The notes under the pieces: generated by a model
Seen by the model: the letters and a program-made list of their open reading frames with translations, nothing else
Told to the model about the DNA's origin: nothing
Databases searched by the model: none
Made by a program: the position numbers and the translations under genes
Shown: piece after piece, positions 11,737 to 24,380 of the stretch
How the letters are laid out: the number at the start of each line of letters is the position of its first letter
How positions within the stretch are numbered: position 1 is the stretch's first letter
Origin: Aquilaria yunnanensis
Taxonomy: Eukaryota > Streptophyta > Magnoliopsida > Malvales > Thymelaeaceae
DNA: 64,000 nucleotides
Direction: 5' to 3'
NCBI GenBank assembly: GCA_039654915.1
Contig: CM077596.1
Coordinates: 51,644,501 to 51,708,500 of the forward strand

Positions 11737-11958
11737 GTGGGTAAGGGTGGGTAGGGGATTAAATCTCTAATCTTCTAGTTGACAAGAACAATTCTTAACT
11801 ACTATCCTTTTTTTCCCTGGATTTCATGATCCCTATTATTTGGTGCGCTAAAAGCTGTTTTCTTTTCCTTGATCTTTTGAGTTTCAGAAAAACTCTGCTA
11901 AGAGTTTCCGGTTGTTTCTTGTACGTTGTACGGTTTTATTTGGTTGGTTTGCTCGCAG
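11737..11958 (+). other. Predicted intron in the 5' UTR of the CNL gene
   Basis: The donor is ACAG|GTGGGT at 11736/11737, with an alternative GTAAGG at 11741. The acceptor is CTCGCAG|GC at 11958/11959, after a T-rich tract. The sequence upstream (about 11413-11736) has the CT-rich, less AT-rich look of a leader exon. The second exon then runs 51 bp to the start codon at 12010. Prediction rests on splice motifs only. Confidence 0.5.
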
Positions 11959-12009
11959 GCTGCAGCAGTTAATTAGCTCTCTCTGAGTTTAGTTTGCGGT
12001 TGACAAAAA

Positions 12010-15000
12010 ATGGCGGAAGTTGTATTCATTGGTGCTTCAAGGGTGATGATATCCGAGGCCAAGAAGGCTGTGTTCGAGCTGGTAAAACTGGGGTGGACTT
12101 TTGACAAGAAGCTCAAGGAACTTCAACGCTTCCTGGATATGATCGAAGCTTTTCTGGACGATGCTGAGACGAGATCAACCGACCCACCTGTTAAGGTGTG
12201 GCTCAAGTGGCTTGCTGATGGCGCTTCCCGGGCCCAAGATGTATTAGCTGAGCTCGCTTATGAAGCCAAGCGGATTAAGCTACGAGTCAACAATCGATGG
12301 GGAGGAAAGCTCATTAACAGCTTCTCTTCCCACAATCCTACCATTTTCCGCTTGAGGATGGCTTATAAGGTTAAGAGTGTAACCAAGTCGCTGGACAAGA
12401 TCTGCAGCAAGGGCACCGGATTGGGCCTCCAAAACAGAGGGCAGCTGGTTTCCGCTCCTGCATCATCTTCAGGGCTCCAGGAGACTCATCCTTTTCTCGG
12501 TGATCCGGAACTAGTTGTCCCAAGAGAGGTTAATGTCTCTAACGTTGTAAAGATGTTGATTAGTTCATCAAACACCTCACATCCACTCGGCGTTGTGTCC
12601 ATTGTGGGGATGGCTGGCCTTGGAAAGACGACTTTAGCCAAAATGGTTTTGGAAGATGAGCACGTGAACAACCTGTTCGACAAGAGACAACAGTTATGGG
12701 TGTGCGTTTCTGAGACCTTTAATGTTAAGATGATCCTAAGTAAAATGTTGGAGTGTCTTACCGGTGAAACTATTGCTTCAAGCCAGCAGAACTTAGTTAA
12801 AAAGCTCAAAGAGAAGTTAGAAGAGAAGGCATATCTTCTGGTGCTTGATGATGTGTGGAACAAGGACGCTGAAAAATGGGATGATTTGAGGAAGTGTTTG
12901 GAAGGAATAAATCAGAAAAATAAGGCTACCATTCTGGCAACGACTCGAGAAATGGAGGCAGCATCAACTATGGGTTCTTTTTCGGAATTTACATATGAAG
13001 TTCTGAAATTGGAGGATGATCAGTGTTGGTCGATAATCAGAGCAAAATCATTTGGCAAGTCATCTGAAATCCCTCGCAATTTAGAAATCATTGGAAGAAG
13101 TATTGCGGAAAAGTGCAAAGGTGTGGCCTTGGTTGCAAGTGTCATTGGAGGAACCATGTGTAAGGATAGGACAGAGCGAGCGTGGTCATCGATTCAAAAT
13201 AGTAATTTATGGAATTCTCTGGAAAGTAACAAAGATATCCTCCGTATACTACAATTGAGCTATGACCGCTTGGGTTCACCATATTTAAAGCTATGTTTTG
13301 CATACTGCTCCTTCTTTCCTGAAGATTCTATATTATACAGAGAGGAATTGATTCAACTTTGGATGGCTGCAGGCTTTCTTCATCCATCTCCAGCAGATCA
13401 TTGTCATACAGCATGGGATATGGGCGACAAATGCTTCAACGACTTGGTATCAAATTCATTGTTCCAAAATGTGGAAAGGGATTTTTATGGCAACATCAAG
13501 ACATGCAAGATGCATGATTTGGTACACAGTCTTGCAAGATCTCTTTTAGAGGCCACAATCCTAATGTCAGATACGAATCTTTCTAGAGATGTCTCTTTTG
13601 TTCGTCATCTGAATATTATTGGAGACGAAAGTAATCTAGCCGATAGACTAACACAAGTTGATGCTCCAAATCTGCGCTCTCTATCTTCCAGCTTTGATGT
13701 TTTTTGCCATATGCTGAAGGAGTGTAGAAGGTTGAGAATTTTGAAATTACACAAAGCTACAGGTGCAGATAAATTGCCAAAGTCAATAAAAAAATTGAAG
13801 CATTTGAAATACTTGGACATTTCAAGAACTCAAATCGAAAGTCTGCCGAGGTCCTTCACTAAACTCTTGAACCTGCAAACTTTAAGAGTCACACGGTGTG
13901 AAAATTTAAAAGAACTTCCAAAGCAGATGGAAAACTTGGTCGAATTGTCACGTCTTTATATTGACAAGGAGTCACTCATGCCAATCAACATTGGAAGATT
14001 AACAAGTTTGCAAACATTGCCATTATTTTTTGTGGTTGCAGAAAGAGGGCGTGGAATCGAAGAGCTAGGAAGCTTAAGTCATCTTCAAGGAGAACTAGAA
14101 ATACGCAGGCTTGAGAGGGTGAGACAGAAAGAAGATGCAAGGATGGCTAAACTGCAAGAGAAGAAGGGAATATGGGAGTTGGTATTTGAATGGAGCAACG
14201 AAAGAGCAGATGTGTGGCGAGATGACGATGTGTTGGAGGGGCTACAACCTCACTCAAATTTGAAAGGTTCATGGATTAGAAACTACGGAGGCTGCAATTT
14301 CCCATCCTGGCTTCCTAGCACGAATTTGACTATGTTGAAACTGGACTCTTGCTCCAATTGTGTGAAGCTTCCAAGCCTCGGGCACCTACCCAACTTAACC
14401 TATCTTTTTATCAATGGACTGATTGGAGTAAAATGGATTGATGCTGATTTTTATGGGAATGGGAATTTTTCGGCTCTAAAAGAATTTAAATTAGCGAACA
14501 TGATAAGCTTGGAAGAGTGGTTTGACGCAACCAGAAGGGACTTTTTTCCTTCCCTTGAGAAGTTGAGTATCTATTACTGTCGCAAATTAAGAAGCATCCA
14601 ATTGACAAATGGCCTCCCATCTCTTAGAACGCTTGAGTGTAGTATTTTAGGTGTTAGTCACATAGGGGATGTTCCGGTTTCCAGCAGGTGCTTGAGAGAG
14701 TTAAAGATATCTGGTTGTGACAAGCTGAAATTGCTCCCGAGCTTTCATGAGCTCTGCTCTCTCACACATTTGAAGCTTAGTTGTTGTAAGGATTTAAGGT
14801 GTGCTCCAAGTGGACTGCAACACTGCACTTCCCTACAGAGGTTGGAGTTAATTGGCTGTCCTCGAATGTCTTCAGAACTAGAATGGCTCGGAAGTTTGAA
14901 GAATTTAGGTGCGCTAGAGATTAAAGAATGCAATAATATTGCATGGGACAAGATTCCAGAGACGAACTTGGGCTACCTCACCCATTTAAAAGCATTATCG

Positions 15001-15666
15001 TTGTATTTCAGCTTCTCAGGAGAGGCAAAAGAGTTGCATGGGTCACTTATCCAGTTAAGGCTTGCTGGAGGACCTAATATAAAGTCTCTGCCACTTCAAA
15101 TGCAGCAGCTCACAACTCTTCAAGAATTGGAGCTTATTTGGTTTAATGGATTGGAAACTTTTCCGCAGTGGTTAGGCAACCTTTCTTCATTGGAGAAACT
15201 CAAAATTCGTGGCTGCAAAAAGTTGAGGAATTTGTCACCTCTAGAGGCGATGCCATCACTGACGCGTTTAAGTTTGGGGGGAGTTGGCAAGGAAATCCCT
15301 CAATGCTTTGATTCTATCCACCAAAGCATCCCTTCCTCTCTCAAAAAATTGACTCTGAATGGATTTGGTTGCAGCACTTTACCACCTCAAATACAACGCT
15401 TAACCACTCTTGAAGTCTTGCGTATACAGTTCTTTTATGCAATTGAAGATTTGCCTGAGTGGCTAGGAAACCTCTCCTCTCTCCAACGACTTCAGATTTA
15501 TTCTTGTGGAATGCTGAGCAAGCTGCCGTCACAGCAATCCATGCTACGTCTCTCCAATCTCAAATCTATACGCATCTTCCGTTGCGAAAACATGTCGCGA
15601 ATACTCGTCAAAGGAAGCACTGAGTGGTCCAAGATTTCCCACATTCCACACATCGATATTTGGTAA
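12010..15666 (+). CDS. CC-NB-ARC-LRR (CNL) disease resistance protein, RGA-like
   Basis: An intact 1218-codon ORF without introns. CNL proteins are cytosolic immune receptors: the NB-ARC is a nucleotide switch and the LRR senses effectors or guarded host proteins. Residues 1-about 150 form an Rx-type coiled-coil domain (FLDDAET near 48, AQDV near 76 in the EDVID position). NB-ARC motifs are the P-loop GMAGLGKTT (200-208), RNBS-A LWVCVS, kinase-2 LVLDDVW (277-283), RNBS-B ATTR (310-313), [16 protein letters not shown] (429-439) and MHD (501-503). The GLPL position reads GVAL (371-374), a degenerate form. Leucine-rich repeats run from about 568 to the end in the RGA1/RGA3 style. The ATG at 12010 (MAEVV) fits family starts. 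It is the only complete member of a four-copy tandem cluster; the ligand cannot be read from the sequence. Confidence 0.96.
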   Translation: MAEVVFIGASRVMISEAKKAVFELVKLGWTFDKKLKELQRFLDMIEAFLDDAETRSTDPPVKVWLKWLADGASRAQDVLAELAYEAKRIKLRVNNRWGGKLINSFSSHNPTIFRLRMAYKVKSVTKSLDKICSKGTGLGLQNRGQLVSAPASSSGLQETHPFLGDPELVVPREVNVSNVVKMLISSSNTSHPLGVVSIVGMAGLGKTTLAKMVLEDEHVNNLFDKRQQLWVCVSETFNVKMILSKMLECLTGETIASSQQNLVKKLKEKLEEKAYLLVLDDVWNKDAEKWDDLRKCLEGINQKNKATILATTREMEAASTMGSFSEFTYEVLKLEDDQCWSIIRAKSFGKSSEIPRNLEIIGRSIAEKCKGVALVASVIGGTMCKDRTERAWSSIQNSNLWNSLESNKDILRILQLSYDRLGSPYLKLCFAYCSFFPEDSILYREELIQLWMAAGFLHPSPADHCHTAWDMGDKCFNDLVSNSLFQNVERDFYGNIKTCKMHDLVHSLARSLLEATILMSDTNLSRDVSFVRHLNIIGDESNLADRLTQVDAPNLRSLSSSFDVFCHMLKECRRLRILKLHKATGADKLPKSIKKLKHLKYLDISRTQIESLPRSFTKLLNLQTLRVTRCENLKELPKQMENLVELSRLYIDKESLMPINIGRLTSLQTLPLFFVVAERGRGIEELGSLSHLQGELEIRRLERVRQKEDARMAKLQEKKGIWELVFEWSNERADVWRDDDVLEGLQPHSNLKGSWIRNYGGCNFPSWLPSTNLTMLKLDSCSNCVKLPSLGHLPNLTYLFINGLIGVKWIDADFYGNGNFSALKEFKLANMISLEEWFDATRRDFFPSLEKLSIYYCRKLRSIQLTNGLPSLRTLECSILGVSHIGDVPVSSRCLRELKISGCDKLKLLPSFHELCSLTHLKLSCCKDLRCAPSGLQHCTSLQRLELIGCPRMSSELEWLGSLKNLGALEIKECNNIAWDKIPETNLGYLTHLKALSLYFSFSGEAKELHGSLIQLRLAGGPNIKSLPLQMQQLTTLQELELIWFNGLETFPQWLGNLSSLEKLKIRGCKKLRNLSPLEAMPSLTRLSLGGVGKEIPQCFDSIHQSIPSSLKKLTLNGFGCSTLPPQIQRLTTLEVLRIQFFYAIEDLPEWLGNLSSLQRLQIYSCGMLSKLPSQQSMLRLSNLKSIRIFRCENMSRILVKGSTEWSKISHIPHIDIW

Positions 15667-16240
15667 TTGCTCATTCCTCTAGGTCTCAGATCACAGATAA
15701 ATTAATCTCATTAATTTATATGCTTTGCTTAAAATCTCATCAATTTTTTTGAACTTATCTTGCGAGGCACTGCCTTCTCTGGCTACTCGAACTAAAGCCA
15801 TGATAATTCAATAAATGAAATTAGTGAATTAAGAAATTTGTCCTTTTTTTTTAGTAGTATTGCTAGCCTGCTGACTGAAGTTGCCAGGTACTTTGAAGGG
15901 CATAAGAGTATGTTAATGTTTCAACTGATGAATGGCACTTGTTGGATCATGAATTAGAGAAAAATTAGCTTTTATGGTGGTACAAGGCATAAAGCCAAGC
16001 CTTACCTGCTAAAACAGCAGGAAATCTGTCAAAATTTTGCAGATTTGGAACTTTAAGGAAAAAAAGGCTCAAATCAACTCCAAATGGATTGAAAATTTGT
16101 AGGAACGCAGCATTTGATAAAACAAACTTGTTGGAAGTGGCAAAATTGGATTTAGATTTGTGAGTGAAAAGTTTGACATATCTCAAGTTATCAACACTAC
16201 ATGCATTTGGATGTTATTCTTAGAATTCCAGACATTGTTA
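15667..16240. other. 3' flank of CNL gene, first copy of the duplicated non-coding block
   Basis: It contains the 3' UTR and a block (about 15880-16200) that recurs after each CNL copy: 17905-18300, 22290-22780 and 24580-25060. The block includes GACTTGTTGGATCATGAATT and a GGCAGATTTGGAACTTTAAG-like segment. This shared block shows that the cluster arose by tandem duplication of gene plus 3' flank. Confidence 0.8.
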
Positions 16241-16376
16241 TTGGAGAATGCTTAGAATTCCTTTTGCTGCATGTATCTAGATGTTATTCTTAATAATTGT
16301 TCTGAGTATTATTATTTTGTTGCAGCTAGCCAGGAAAGGTTTCAAACACTTACAAGTTCATATTACAGGGGAGCGC
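16241..16376 (+). repeat. Duplicated intron-end/exon block upstream of LRR copy 2
   Basis: About 130 bp from GGAGAATGCTTAGAATTCCT to GTTCATATTACAGGGG, repeated at 19068-19200. It includes a pyrimidine-rich stretch ending TTGTTGCAG (about 16325), a good splice acceptor. A short open stretch follows (LARKGFKHLQVHITG). It is absent upstream of copy 1, so it may come from an exon of a different ancestral gene. Confidence 0.7.
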
Positions 16377-17645
16377 AAGTTTCAATCCAATTTATATGAT
16401 TTTTATGGGAATGGAATTTTTCAGGCTCTGAAAGAATTTGAATTAAAAGACATGATAAGCTTGGAAGAGTGGTTTGACGCAACTAGAAGGGACTTGTTTC
16501 CTTTCTTTGAGAAGTTGAGTCTTCGGGACTGTTACAACTTAAGAAGCATCTAATTGACAAATGGTCTCCCATGACTTAAAACGCTCACGTGTAGGTCTTT
16601 AGGTGTCAGTCATGTAGGCGATGGTCTGTTTTCCAGCAAGTGCTTGAGAGAGTTAGAGGTATCTGGTTGTTTCGAGTTGAAATTGCTCCCGAGCTTTCAT
16701 GAGCTCTGCTCTCTCACACATTTAAAGCTTGAGTTTTGTATGGATTTAAGGTGTGCTCCAAGTGGACTGCAACACTGCACTTCCCTACAGAGTTTGGAGT
16801 TAATTCGCTGTCCTGAAATGTCTTCAGAACTTGAATGGCTCGGAAGGTTGAAGAATTTAGTTGAGTTAGATATTTCTGGATGCAGTAGTATTGTATGGGA
16901 CAAGATTCCAGAGACAAGCTTGGGCCGCCTCACCCATTTAAAAAAATTATTGTTGTATGACAGTTTTCTCAGAAGAGACAAAAGAGCTGCCTCCATACGT
17001 CACTTCCATCCATCACTTGCATGTGTTACTCATAGAGTTGAGGCTTTATGGAGGACCTAATATAAAGTCTATGCCACATCAAACGCAGCAGCTCACTACT
17101 CTTCAAGAATTGGAGTTTAATTGGTTTGATGGATTGGAAACTTTGCCGCAGTGGTTAGGCAACATTTCTTCATTGGAGAAACTCCAAATTTGGGGCTGCA
17201 AAAAGTTGAGGAATTTGTCACCTCTAGAGGCGATGCCATCACTGACGCATTTAACGTTGAATGGATTGGGGACGCTTGGCAAGGAAATCCCTCAATACTT
17301 TGATTCTATCCACCAAAGCATCCCTTCCTCCCTCAAAGAATTGACTCTGTCTAGATTTGGGTGCAGCACTCTACCACCTCAAATACAACACTTTAACTAC
17401 TCTTGAAGTCTTGCAGATAGGGTTCTTTGATGCAATTGAAGATTTGCCCGAGTGGCTAGGAAACCTCTCCTCTCTCCAACGACTTCAGATTTATTTTTGT
17501 GAAAGTCTTGGTAAGCTGCCATCACAGCAATCCATGCCACGTCTCTCCAATCTCAAATCTATTGCGGAAACTTGTCGCGAATATGCATCGAAGCAAGCAC
17601 CGAGTGGTCCAAGATTTCCCACATTCCAGACATCGTTATTTCGTA
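16377..17645 (+). pseudogene. CNL copy 2: LRR-only pseudogene
   Basis: It matches the C-terminal third of the intact gene, from the YDFYGNG segment (about residue 811) to the end. CC and NB-ARC are missing. Reading is broken by an in-frame TAA at 16551 in the RSI-LTNGL region and by frameshifts near 17000 and 17390, so the LRR is spread over three frames (16281-16553 and 16644-17060, then 16957-17406, then 17357-17662). Individual LRRs ([19 protein letters not shown]) remain well conserved, so decay looks recent. A downstream GTAAGT at 17659 keeps a donor-like site lost after copy 1. Confidence 0.9.
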
Positions 17646-19067
17646 ATTGCTCATTCTTGTAAGTCCCAAATCACAGATAACTGATCGTTTATTTAGGCAC
17701 TTTGAATCCAAGCTCTGCCCCTTATTTTAATCTCATTAATTTATATGCTTTACTTGAAATCTCATCAATTGTTTTGAACTTATCTTGCGAGGCACTATCT
17801 TCTCTGGCTACTCAAACTCAAACCATGATAATTCAATAAATGAAATTAGTGAAATTCAGAAAGTTGTCTTCTTTTTTTGGTATTGCTTTGCATGCTGACT
17901 GAAGTTGCCAGGTACTTTGAAGGGCGTAGGAGTATGTTAACGTTCCAACTGATGAAAGGGACTTGTTGGATCATGAATTAGAGAAAAATTAGCTTTTATG
18001 GTGGTACAGGGCATAAAACCAAAGCCACCTGCTAAAACAGCAGGAAATCTGTCAAAATTTGGCAGATTTGGAACTTTAAGTAAAAAAGGGCCCAAATCAA
18101 CTCCAAATGGATTGAAAATTTGTAGGAACGCAGCATTTGATAAAACAAACTTGTTGGAAGTGGAAAAATTGGATTTAGATTTGTGACTGAAAAGTTTGAC
18201 ATATCTCAAGTTATCAACACTACAGGCAGTAAATAAACAGTGTATGGGTTTGGTGTTGTAGTTTTGTTTACCGTTGTGCAAAAGATATGCAACTTAGTTG
18301 ATAATGATTTATAAGTAAAACTAACCTGTTAAAAGTCTTAGCTACCCAAAATGTTTGTTGAATTTACTGATTAAGGGCCAAAACTTAGTTCTCTTTTTTG
18401 TGAAATAGAGGATATGCATTCTGACCTGAAAGCTGGCCTCAATTGCCGTTTCTTGATTATTGTTAATTTATTCCTTCAACCTGCTTGAGAAAAAAATGTG
18501 CCAATGAGAGGCATCAATTGCTTGAGAAAGTATCTGAAAATGTGTCTCTCCTGTTATTTTATCATTATGCTTCTAGCTGTACATTACTCATATCCTAACA
18601 TTCTGGTGGCTGAGCTGTTTGAGGAGCATAGGCACAGAAAATAAAAGGAGGCAAAAGGAAGTTGGAGGCCTGAGAACTGAGAAGGGCATGCGAGTGTGGC
18701 AGAGTCCTTTTCCTCGAAGATTATGCGCTTGCATGATAAAAGGAAATGGAGTTCTTTGGATTGATTTATGTATGTATTTGGTGGACTTTTGTAGGTGTTG
18801 ACATTTGGGACACAGGTAAGAAGTTGATTTTGTCTCAATCTTGTACGAGCTACCTTGTAATGCAATCTAAGTTAAAAACGCAAACAAAAAAACTTGGCTA
18901 TACTATTTGATTTTGCATTTTTTTCTTTAAATGATCATCATTAAAGAGAAAAAAAAAAGATTGCATGGAGTCGGCAGCAAAGGGTTATGATGTTTTATCA
19001 AAAGGATTTAAAAAAAAAAAATGAGACTGTTGGGAATTTTTAATGAGCGTAAATAAATAGTATCTTA
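17646..19067. other. 3' flank of CNL copy 2
   Basis: Second copy of the non-coding block (17905-18300), then a segment shared with 33110-33360 (CCTGCTTGAGAAAAAAATGT, GGAGCATAGGCACAGAAAAT, GTGTGGCAGAGTC). At 18482 the sequence crosses the position where copy 4 carries the hAT element, with no insertion here. No gene recognised. Confidence 0.75.
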
Positions 19068-19200
19068 TTGGGAATGCTTAGAATTCCTTTTGCTGCATGC
19101 ATCTAGATGTTATTCGTAATAATTGTTCTGAGTATTATTATTTTGTTGCAGCTGGCCAGGAAAGGTTTTGAGCACTTACAAGTTCATATCACGGGGCGCG
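19068..19200 (+). repeat. Second copy of the intron-end/exon block
   Basis: Near-identical to 16241-16376, including TTTTGTTGCAG followed by CTGGCCAGGAAAGG. Here it is followed by unrelated sequence rather than directly by LRR. Confidence 0.75.
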
Positions 19201-19828
19201 CAGGGTATAATAATGGGTATGGACTTAACTAAAATCCAAAAGTGATATGAACAAATACTGTTGATTAATGTGAACATATCCACCATTGTACCTGAACTAA
19301 ATTTTATACCTGTGACATATCCACCATTGATCTATTATTTTACATTTGAATTCAAGTTTGATTCTATTGTAAACACCCCAATATGAAGAAACAAAAGAAA
19401 GAATCAATATTCATGGAGGAAAGCCTGATGGATATGTAATTTATAGCTGATGCAGCACCAGCATGTATGGTAGCAGGGATATGTTAGGCATGTTGTTCTT
19501 CGTCACTAACACTGAAGTTTGATTCCTGTTTTGGCAGAGAGAAATGCATCATTTTTAACCATTGTAAATCAATCTTCTGTTTAGGAGAATAGTTTCATGC
19601 AAGTAATTGGTGATCCAGTAATCATTAGTTTCAGCTATAATGGATCATCAATACCTATATGCTACAACTAAATGCTCTTAGTTTTGTGTTATTGTTCACA
19701 TCTGAATTTCCTGTTCCTGGGGTTTTCTCAAAACCTGCAGTATATGATGTAACACATAGAGAAACATTTACTAATCTGTCGGATATCTAGGCTAAAGAAG
19801 TTGATCTGTACTCAACAAATCAGGACTC
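19201..19828. other. Spacer before CNL copy 3, nothing recognised
   Basis: Single-copy AT-rich DNA with no supported gene. It occupies the position where the CC and most of the NB-ARC domain of copy 3 would be expected. Confidence 0.5.
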
Positions 19829-21943
19829 TGTCATTGTTGTACAGCATGGGATACGGGCAACAAGTATTTCAATGACTTAATATTAAATTCATTGTTCCAA
19901 GATGTGAAGAGGGATATTTATGGAAACATCATGACATGCAAGTGCATGATTTGGTAAACAGATTCGCAAGATCTCGTTCAGAGGCTGCAATCCTAACATC
20001 AGATGCAAATTCTTTTAGAGATGTCTCTTTTATACGTCATTTGAATATTATTGGAAAAGAAAGCAATCTAGCCGATAGACTAACACAAGTTGATGCTCCA
20101 AATTTGAACTCTCTATTTTCCAGCTTCGATGTTTTTTGCCATATGCTGAAGGAGTGCAGAAGGTTGAGAATTTTGAAATTACACAAAGCTACGGGTGTAA
20201 ATACATTACCAAAGTCAATAAAAAATTTGAAGCATTTGAAATACTTGGACATTCGGAAACTCAAATTGAAAGTCTGCCAAGGTCCTTCACTGAACTCTTG
20301 AACCTGCAAACTTTGAGAGTCACATGGTGTAGAAATTTAAAAGAACTTCCACTGCAGATGGAAAACTTGGTCAAATTGTCACATTTATATTGACAAGGAG
20401 CCGCTCATGCCAATCAACATTGGAAGATTAACAAGTTTGCAAACATTGTCATTATTTTTTGTGGTTGCAGAGAGAGGGCACGGAATTGAAGAGCTAGGAA
20501 GCTTAAGTCATCTTCAAGGAAAACTAGAAATATGCAGGCTTGAGCGGGTGAGACAGAAAGAAGATGCAAGGATGGCAAAACTGCAAGAGAAGAAGGGAAT
20601 ATGCGAGTTGGTATTTGAATGGAGCGAAGGAAGAATAGACGTGGGGCAAGATGACGATGTGTTGGAGGGCTACAACCTCATTCAAATTTGAAAGGTTTAT
20701 GGATTAGAAGCTACAAAGGCGGCAATTTCCCATCCTGGCTTCCCCGCATAAGTATCAATAACTCCCAATCTTCACTAGCAAATTTGATTAGGTTGACATT
20801 GGACTGTTGCTCCAAGTGTGTGAAGCTTCCAAGCCTTGGGCACCTACTCAACTTAACCTATCTTTTTATCAATAGACTGAGTGGAGTAAAATTGATTGAC
20901 ACTGATTTTTATGGGAATGGAAATTTTCCGGCTCTAAAAGAATTTGAATTAGAGGACATGATAAGCTTGGAAGAGTGATTTGAAGCAACCAGAAGGGACT
21001 TATTTCCTTCCCTTGAGAAGCTGAGTATCTGTTGCTGTCACAACTTAAGAAGCATCCAATTGACGAATGGTCTCCCATGCCTTAAAACGTGTAAGTGTTG
21101 GTCTTTAGGTGTCAGTCACATCGGGGATGCTCTGTTTTCCAGCAAGTGCTTGAGAGTTAGAGATATCTAATTGTTGGAAGTTGAAATTGCTCCCGAGCTT
21201 TCATGAGCTCTGCTCTCTGACACATTTGAAGCTTTATGATTGTAAGGATTTGAGGTGTGCTCTAAGTGGACTGCAACACTGCACTTCCGTGCAAATGTTG
21301 AAGTTAATTTGCTGTCCTGAAATGTCTTCAGAACTTGAGTTTGAAGAATTTAGTTGAGTTAAAGATTAAAGAATGCTATAATATTGTATGGGACAATATT
21401 CCAGAGACAAGCTTGGGCTGCCTCACCAATTTAAAAAGAATATCGTTGGATGGAGGACTGTCGCATCAAATGCAGCACCTCACTACTCTTCAAGAATTGG
21501 AAACTTTGCCGCAGTGGTTAGGCAACCTTTCTTCATTGGAGAAACTCCGAATTGGTGGCTGCACAGAGTTGCGGAATATGTCACCTCTGGAGGCGTTGCC
21601 ATCACTGAAGCATTTAATATTGAATGCATGGGATAGCATCCCTCAATACTTTGATTCTATCCACAAAAGCATCCCTTCCTCCCTCAAAGAATTGAGTCTG
21701 CATGGATTTGGATGCAGTATTCTACCACCTCAAATGCAACACTTAACTACTCTCGAAGTCTTGCAGATAGGGTTCTTTGATGGAATTGAAGATTTGCCTG
21801 AGTGGCTAGGAAACCTCTCCTCTCTCCAAGATCTTGTTATTTATGATTGTCCAAGTCTGGGTAAGCTGCCATCACAGCAATCCATGCTACGTCTCTCCAA
21901 TCTCAAATCTATTTTCATCATGAAATGCCCAAACTTGTCGTGA
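19829..21943 (+). pseudogene. CNL copy 3: ARC2-LRR pseudogene
   Basis: Similarity to the intact gene starts near its residue 464 (ACAGCATGGGAT, 19840) and runs to the end; the P-loop, kinase-2 and GLPL region are absent. The MHD region has a frameshift (GCAAGTGCATGATTTGG, 19938-19954). Further breaks are a frameshift near 20260, a stop after HLY at 20391, a frameshift near 20670, and a TGA at 20977 in the LEE-FEA region. The longest open remnant is 21335-21943 (202 codons), all LRR and reading [14 protein letters not shown] and [13 protein letters not shown] deletion near 21450 removes about one repeat relative to copy 1. Confidence 0.9.
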
Positions 21944-24239
21944 ATATACGTCAGGGGAAGCGCCAAGTGGTCAACATTTCCCACATTCTAGACATCCGCA
22001 TTTTCTAATTGCTCATTCCTGTAAGTCTCAGATCATGGAAACTGATCGTCTGTTTATGCACTTTGACTCCAAGCTCTGCCCTTATTTAATCTCATTAATT
22101 TATATACTTTGCTCGAAATCTCATTAATTGTTGCCTGTGATGTGGGTAAACGTTTGGTTGACAAGTTTTGAACTTATTTTTTGACACCCTTTTCTTGCTA
22201 CTCAAACTCAAACCTTGATAATTCAATAAATGTTAGCGAAATTTATAAGGTTATCCTCTTTTGTTTTGGTACTGCCAACATGCTGGCTCAAGTTGACCAG
22301 GTGTTTTGGAGGGTATAAGAGTATGTTAATGTTTCAACTGATGACCGGGACTTGTTGGATCAGAAATTAGAGAAACATTAGCTTTTATGGTAGTATGAGG
22401 CCTAAAACTGAGACTTGCCTGCTAAAATGTGTAGGAAATCTGTCAAAAATTGGCAGATTTGGAACTTTAAGGAAAAAGGGGCTCCAATCAACTTCAAGTG
22501 GATTAAAATTTTGTAGACCCATTATTTTATAAAACAAACTTGTGGGAAGTGGAAAAATTGGATTTAAACTTGTCAGTGAAAATTTTGACTCAAGTTATCA
22601 GCAGTTAGTAAATAAACAGTGTATGAGTTTGCTGTTGCAGTTTTGTTTACTCTTGTGCAAAAGATATAGAAATTAGTTGACAATTATTTGTAAGTAAAAC
22701 TAACCTGTTAAAGTCTTGGCTACCTAAAATGTTTGTTGAATTTACTGATTAAGAGCCAAAACTAGCGTAACTGCTGCTGCATTTTGCTGTAAAATACAGT
22801 CCCACTGATGTCCAAATTAGAGTGACCTAATATAGAAATTGGTCCAAAAAGTATGAAAGTTGGTCAGAAGCTACTAATAGTGTATTGAAACCTGTGGGAA
22901 CTGGTTCATCTATGTTTGGCCTGATAAATAATATGCAAAGCTGATGTATCACTGGTATTATATTGTTTTGCAAGTCACTAAATAATCTAAATTTCATATA
23001 TATATATATATAGTTGGTAATCAATGAATGAATTGTCATGTGGTGTAACAAGTTTTTTTTTTTTACTGGAAACATCGATTACCATGTGATCTGAGTCTTC
23101 ATTTGAACGACCATCTGGTGTTGTGTCTCTCATTTTGTCTTACGATGAAGGTGTCTTCGTTTGAGGCACATACTTGTCTATTTAACTGAGTTACTTTCTG
23201 CTTATGAGGCCTGTGCTTATCCATGTGATTAAGGTTATTCTATCATCATGGCTCTGGCATAAGTAGACAAGTTTCCTTCCCAATTTTTGTATAATATTGT
23301 TCAAAGTTTATGTCCAGTTTACTGAGCAATCGCCAAACTGTTTTAGGAGCATAAGAAGCAAACAGAGCATGGAAAAGAAAAGAAGAAGAAAGGTGAATGT
23401 ATGGCATCTGACGAAAGTGTGTAAGACTAAGTGTTGTCCTTGACCTTGGAAGGACATGTTGATCAGTGTGGCAAAGTGTGGTTTCCCGGAAGATTGTATG
23501 CTTGGCTTGCAGTTGTTTTCAAATTTCTAGTGAAATTTCATTTCTGTTGTTGGTTTCAATCTTAGCATTTTGTGTCATTCTGGTGCACTTTCTAAAACTT
23601 TTCCGCTTTAATTTTAGCATTTGTGTGGTTAGGTTCTATCTTTTTACTGCAGAACATGAAATGTATAAGCATAAATACACGTTTGGTGTTTCTTGGTATG
23701 TTGTATCAGCATGAATACACGTTTGCCTTCTATGTTTGTATTCCATAAAGAATTATGGCCGTCGAAGTATATTTTGGTTAAATAAAAGAAAAATTTAGCT
23801 CTGAGAAGTGAAGTGAGCAATTCACTTTCGACATTTAGCTAGGTTTTTCTTGTCCTGTTAAATTATTGGAAGCTAAATGAATGGTAGAATCCGAGTGATA
23901 GGTGATCTCCTCAGAGGCAGCATTAGAGCTTGTTTTGTGTAAAGACACAAACTTCTGCACAGCATCCAGGTGAGAAACATACAGAGCCCTAGCAGCTACC
24001 AATGTCTTCTTCAAATCCAGGAGCGCCTAGATACAAATTGAGACTAAAGTTGCTGCTTGAGAAAAACAATATTTGTGAATCTTAGATTATTTAATACCTT
24101 ATCATGCGTTTCCAAAAATGAATGACATAGATTTTCAGTATGTAGGAGATGCTCATTTTGCTTAGAGATTGATGAGGTTAATGTGTTCCAAAGAGAACCT
24201 ACTTGTTGATTTGGTATTGTAGAAATCTGATGAACCTAC
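21944..24239. other. 3' flank of CNL copy 3
   Basis: It holds GTAAGT at 22021, the third copy of the non-coding block (about 22290-22780), a (TA)n at 22996-23013, and the AGGAGCATAAGAAGC segment (23345) related to 18619 and 33250. Sequence near 23860 (GGAAGCTAAATGAATGGTAG) resembles 39110. No coding region could be supported. Confidence 0.7.
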
Positions 24240-24380
24240 CATTAGAGTAATCCATGCTACACCTCTCCAATCTCAAATCTATACTCATCTTTCACCGTGC
24301 AAAGATGTTGGAAAGATGTGTCAAGGGAGTGGTCCAAGATTTCTGACATTCCAGACATCAAAATACATCAAAATTTTGTA
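24240..24380 (+). pseudogene. CNL copy 4: 3'-terminal relic
   Basis: About 120 bp match the last codons of the intact gene (AATCCATGCTACACCTCTCC..., then AGTGGTCCAAGATTTCTGACATTCC, given here only in part). Nothing of CC, NB-ARC or upstream LRR remains. It is followed by the same 3' flank as the other copies. Confidence 0.8.

Noticed and set aside
12486..12863. 125-codon antisense ORF within the CNL gene
   Set aside because: It is a shadow of the strongly coding NB-ARC region; no motif of its own.
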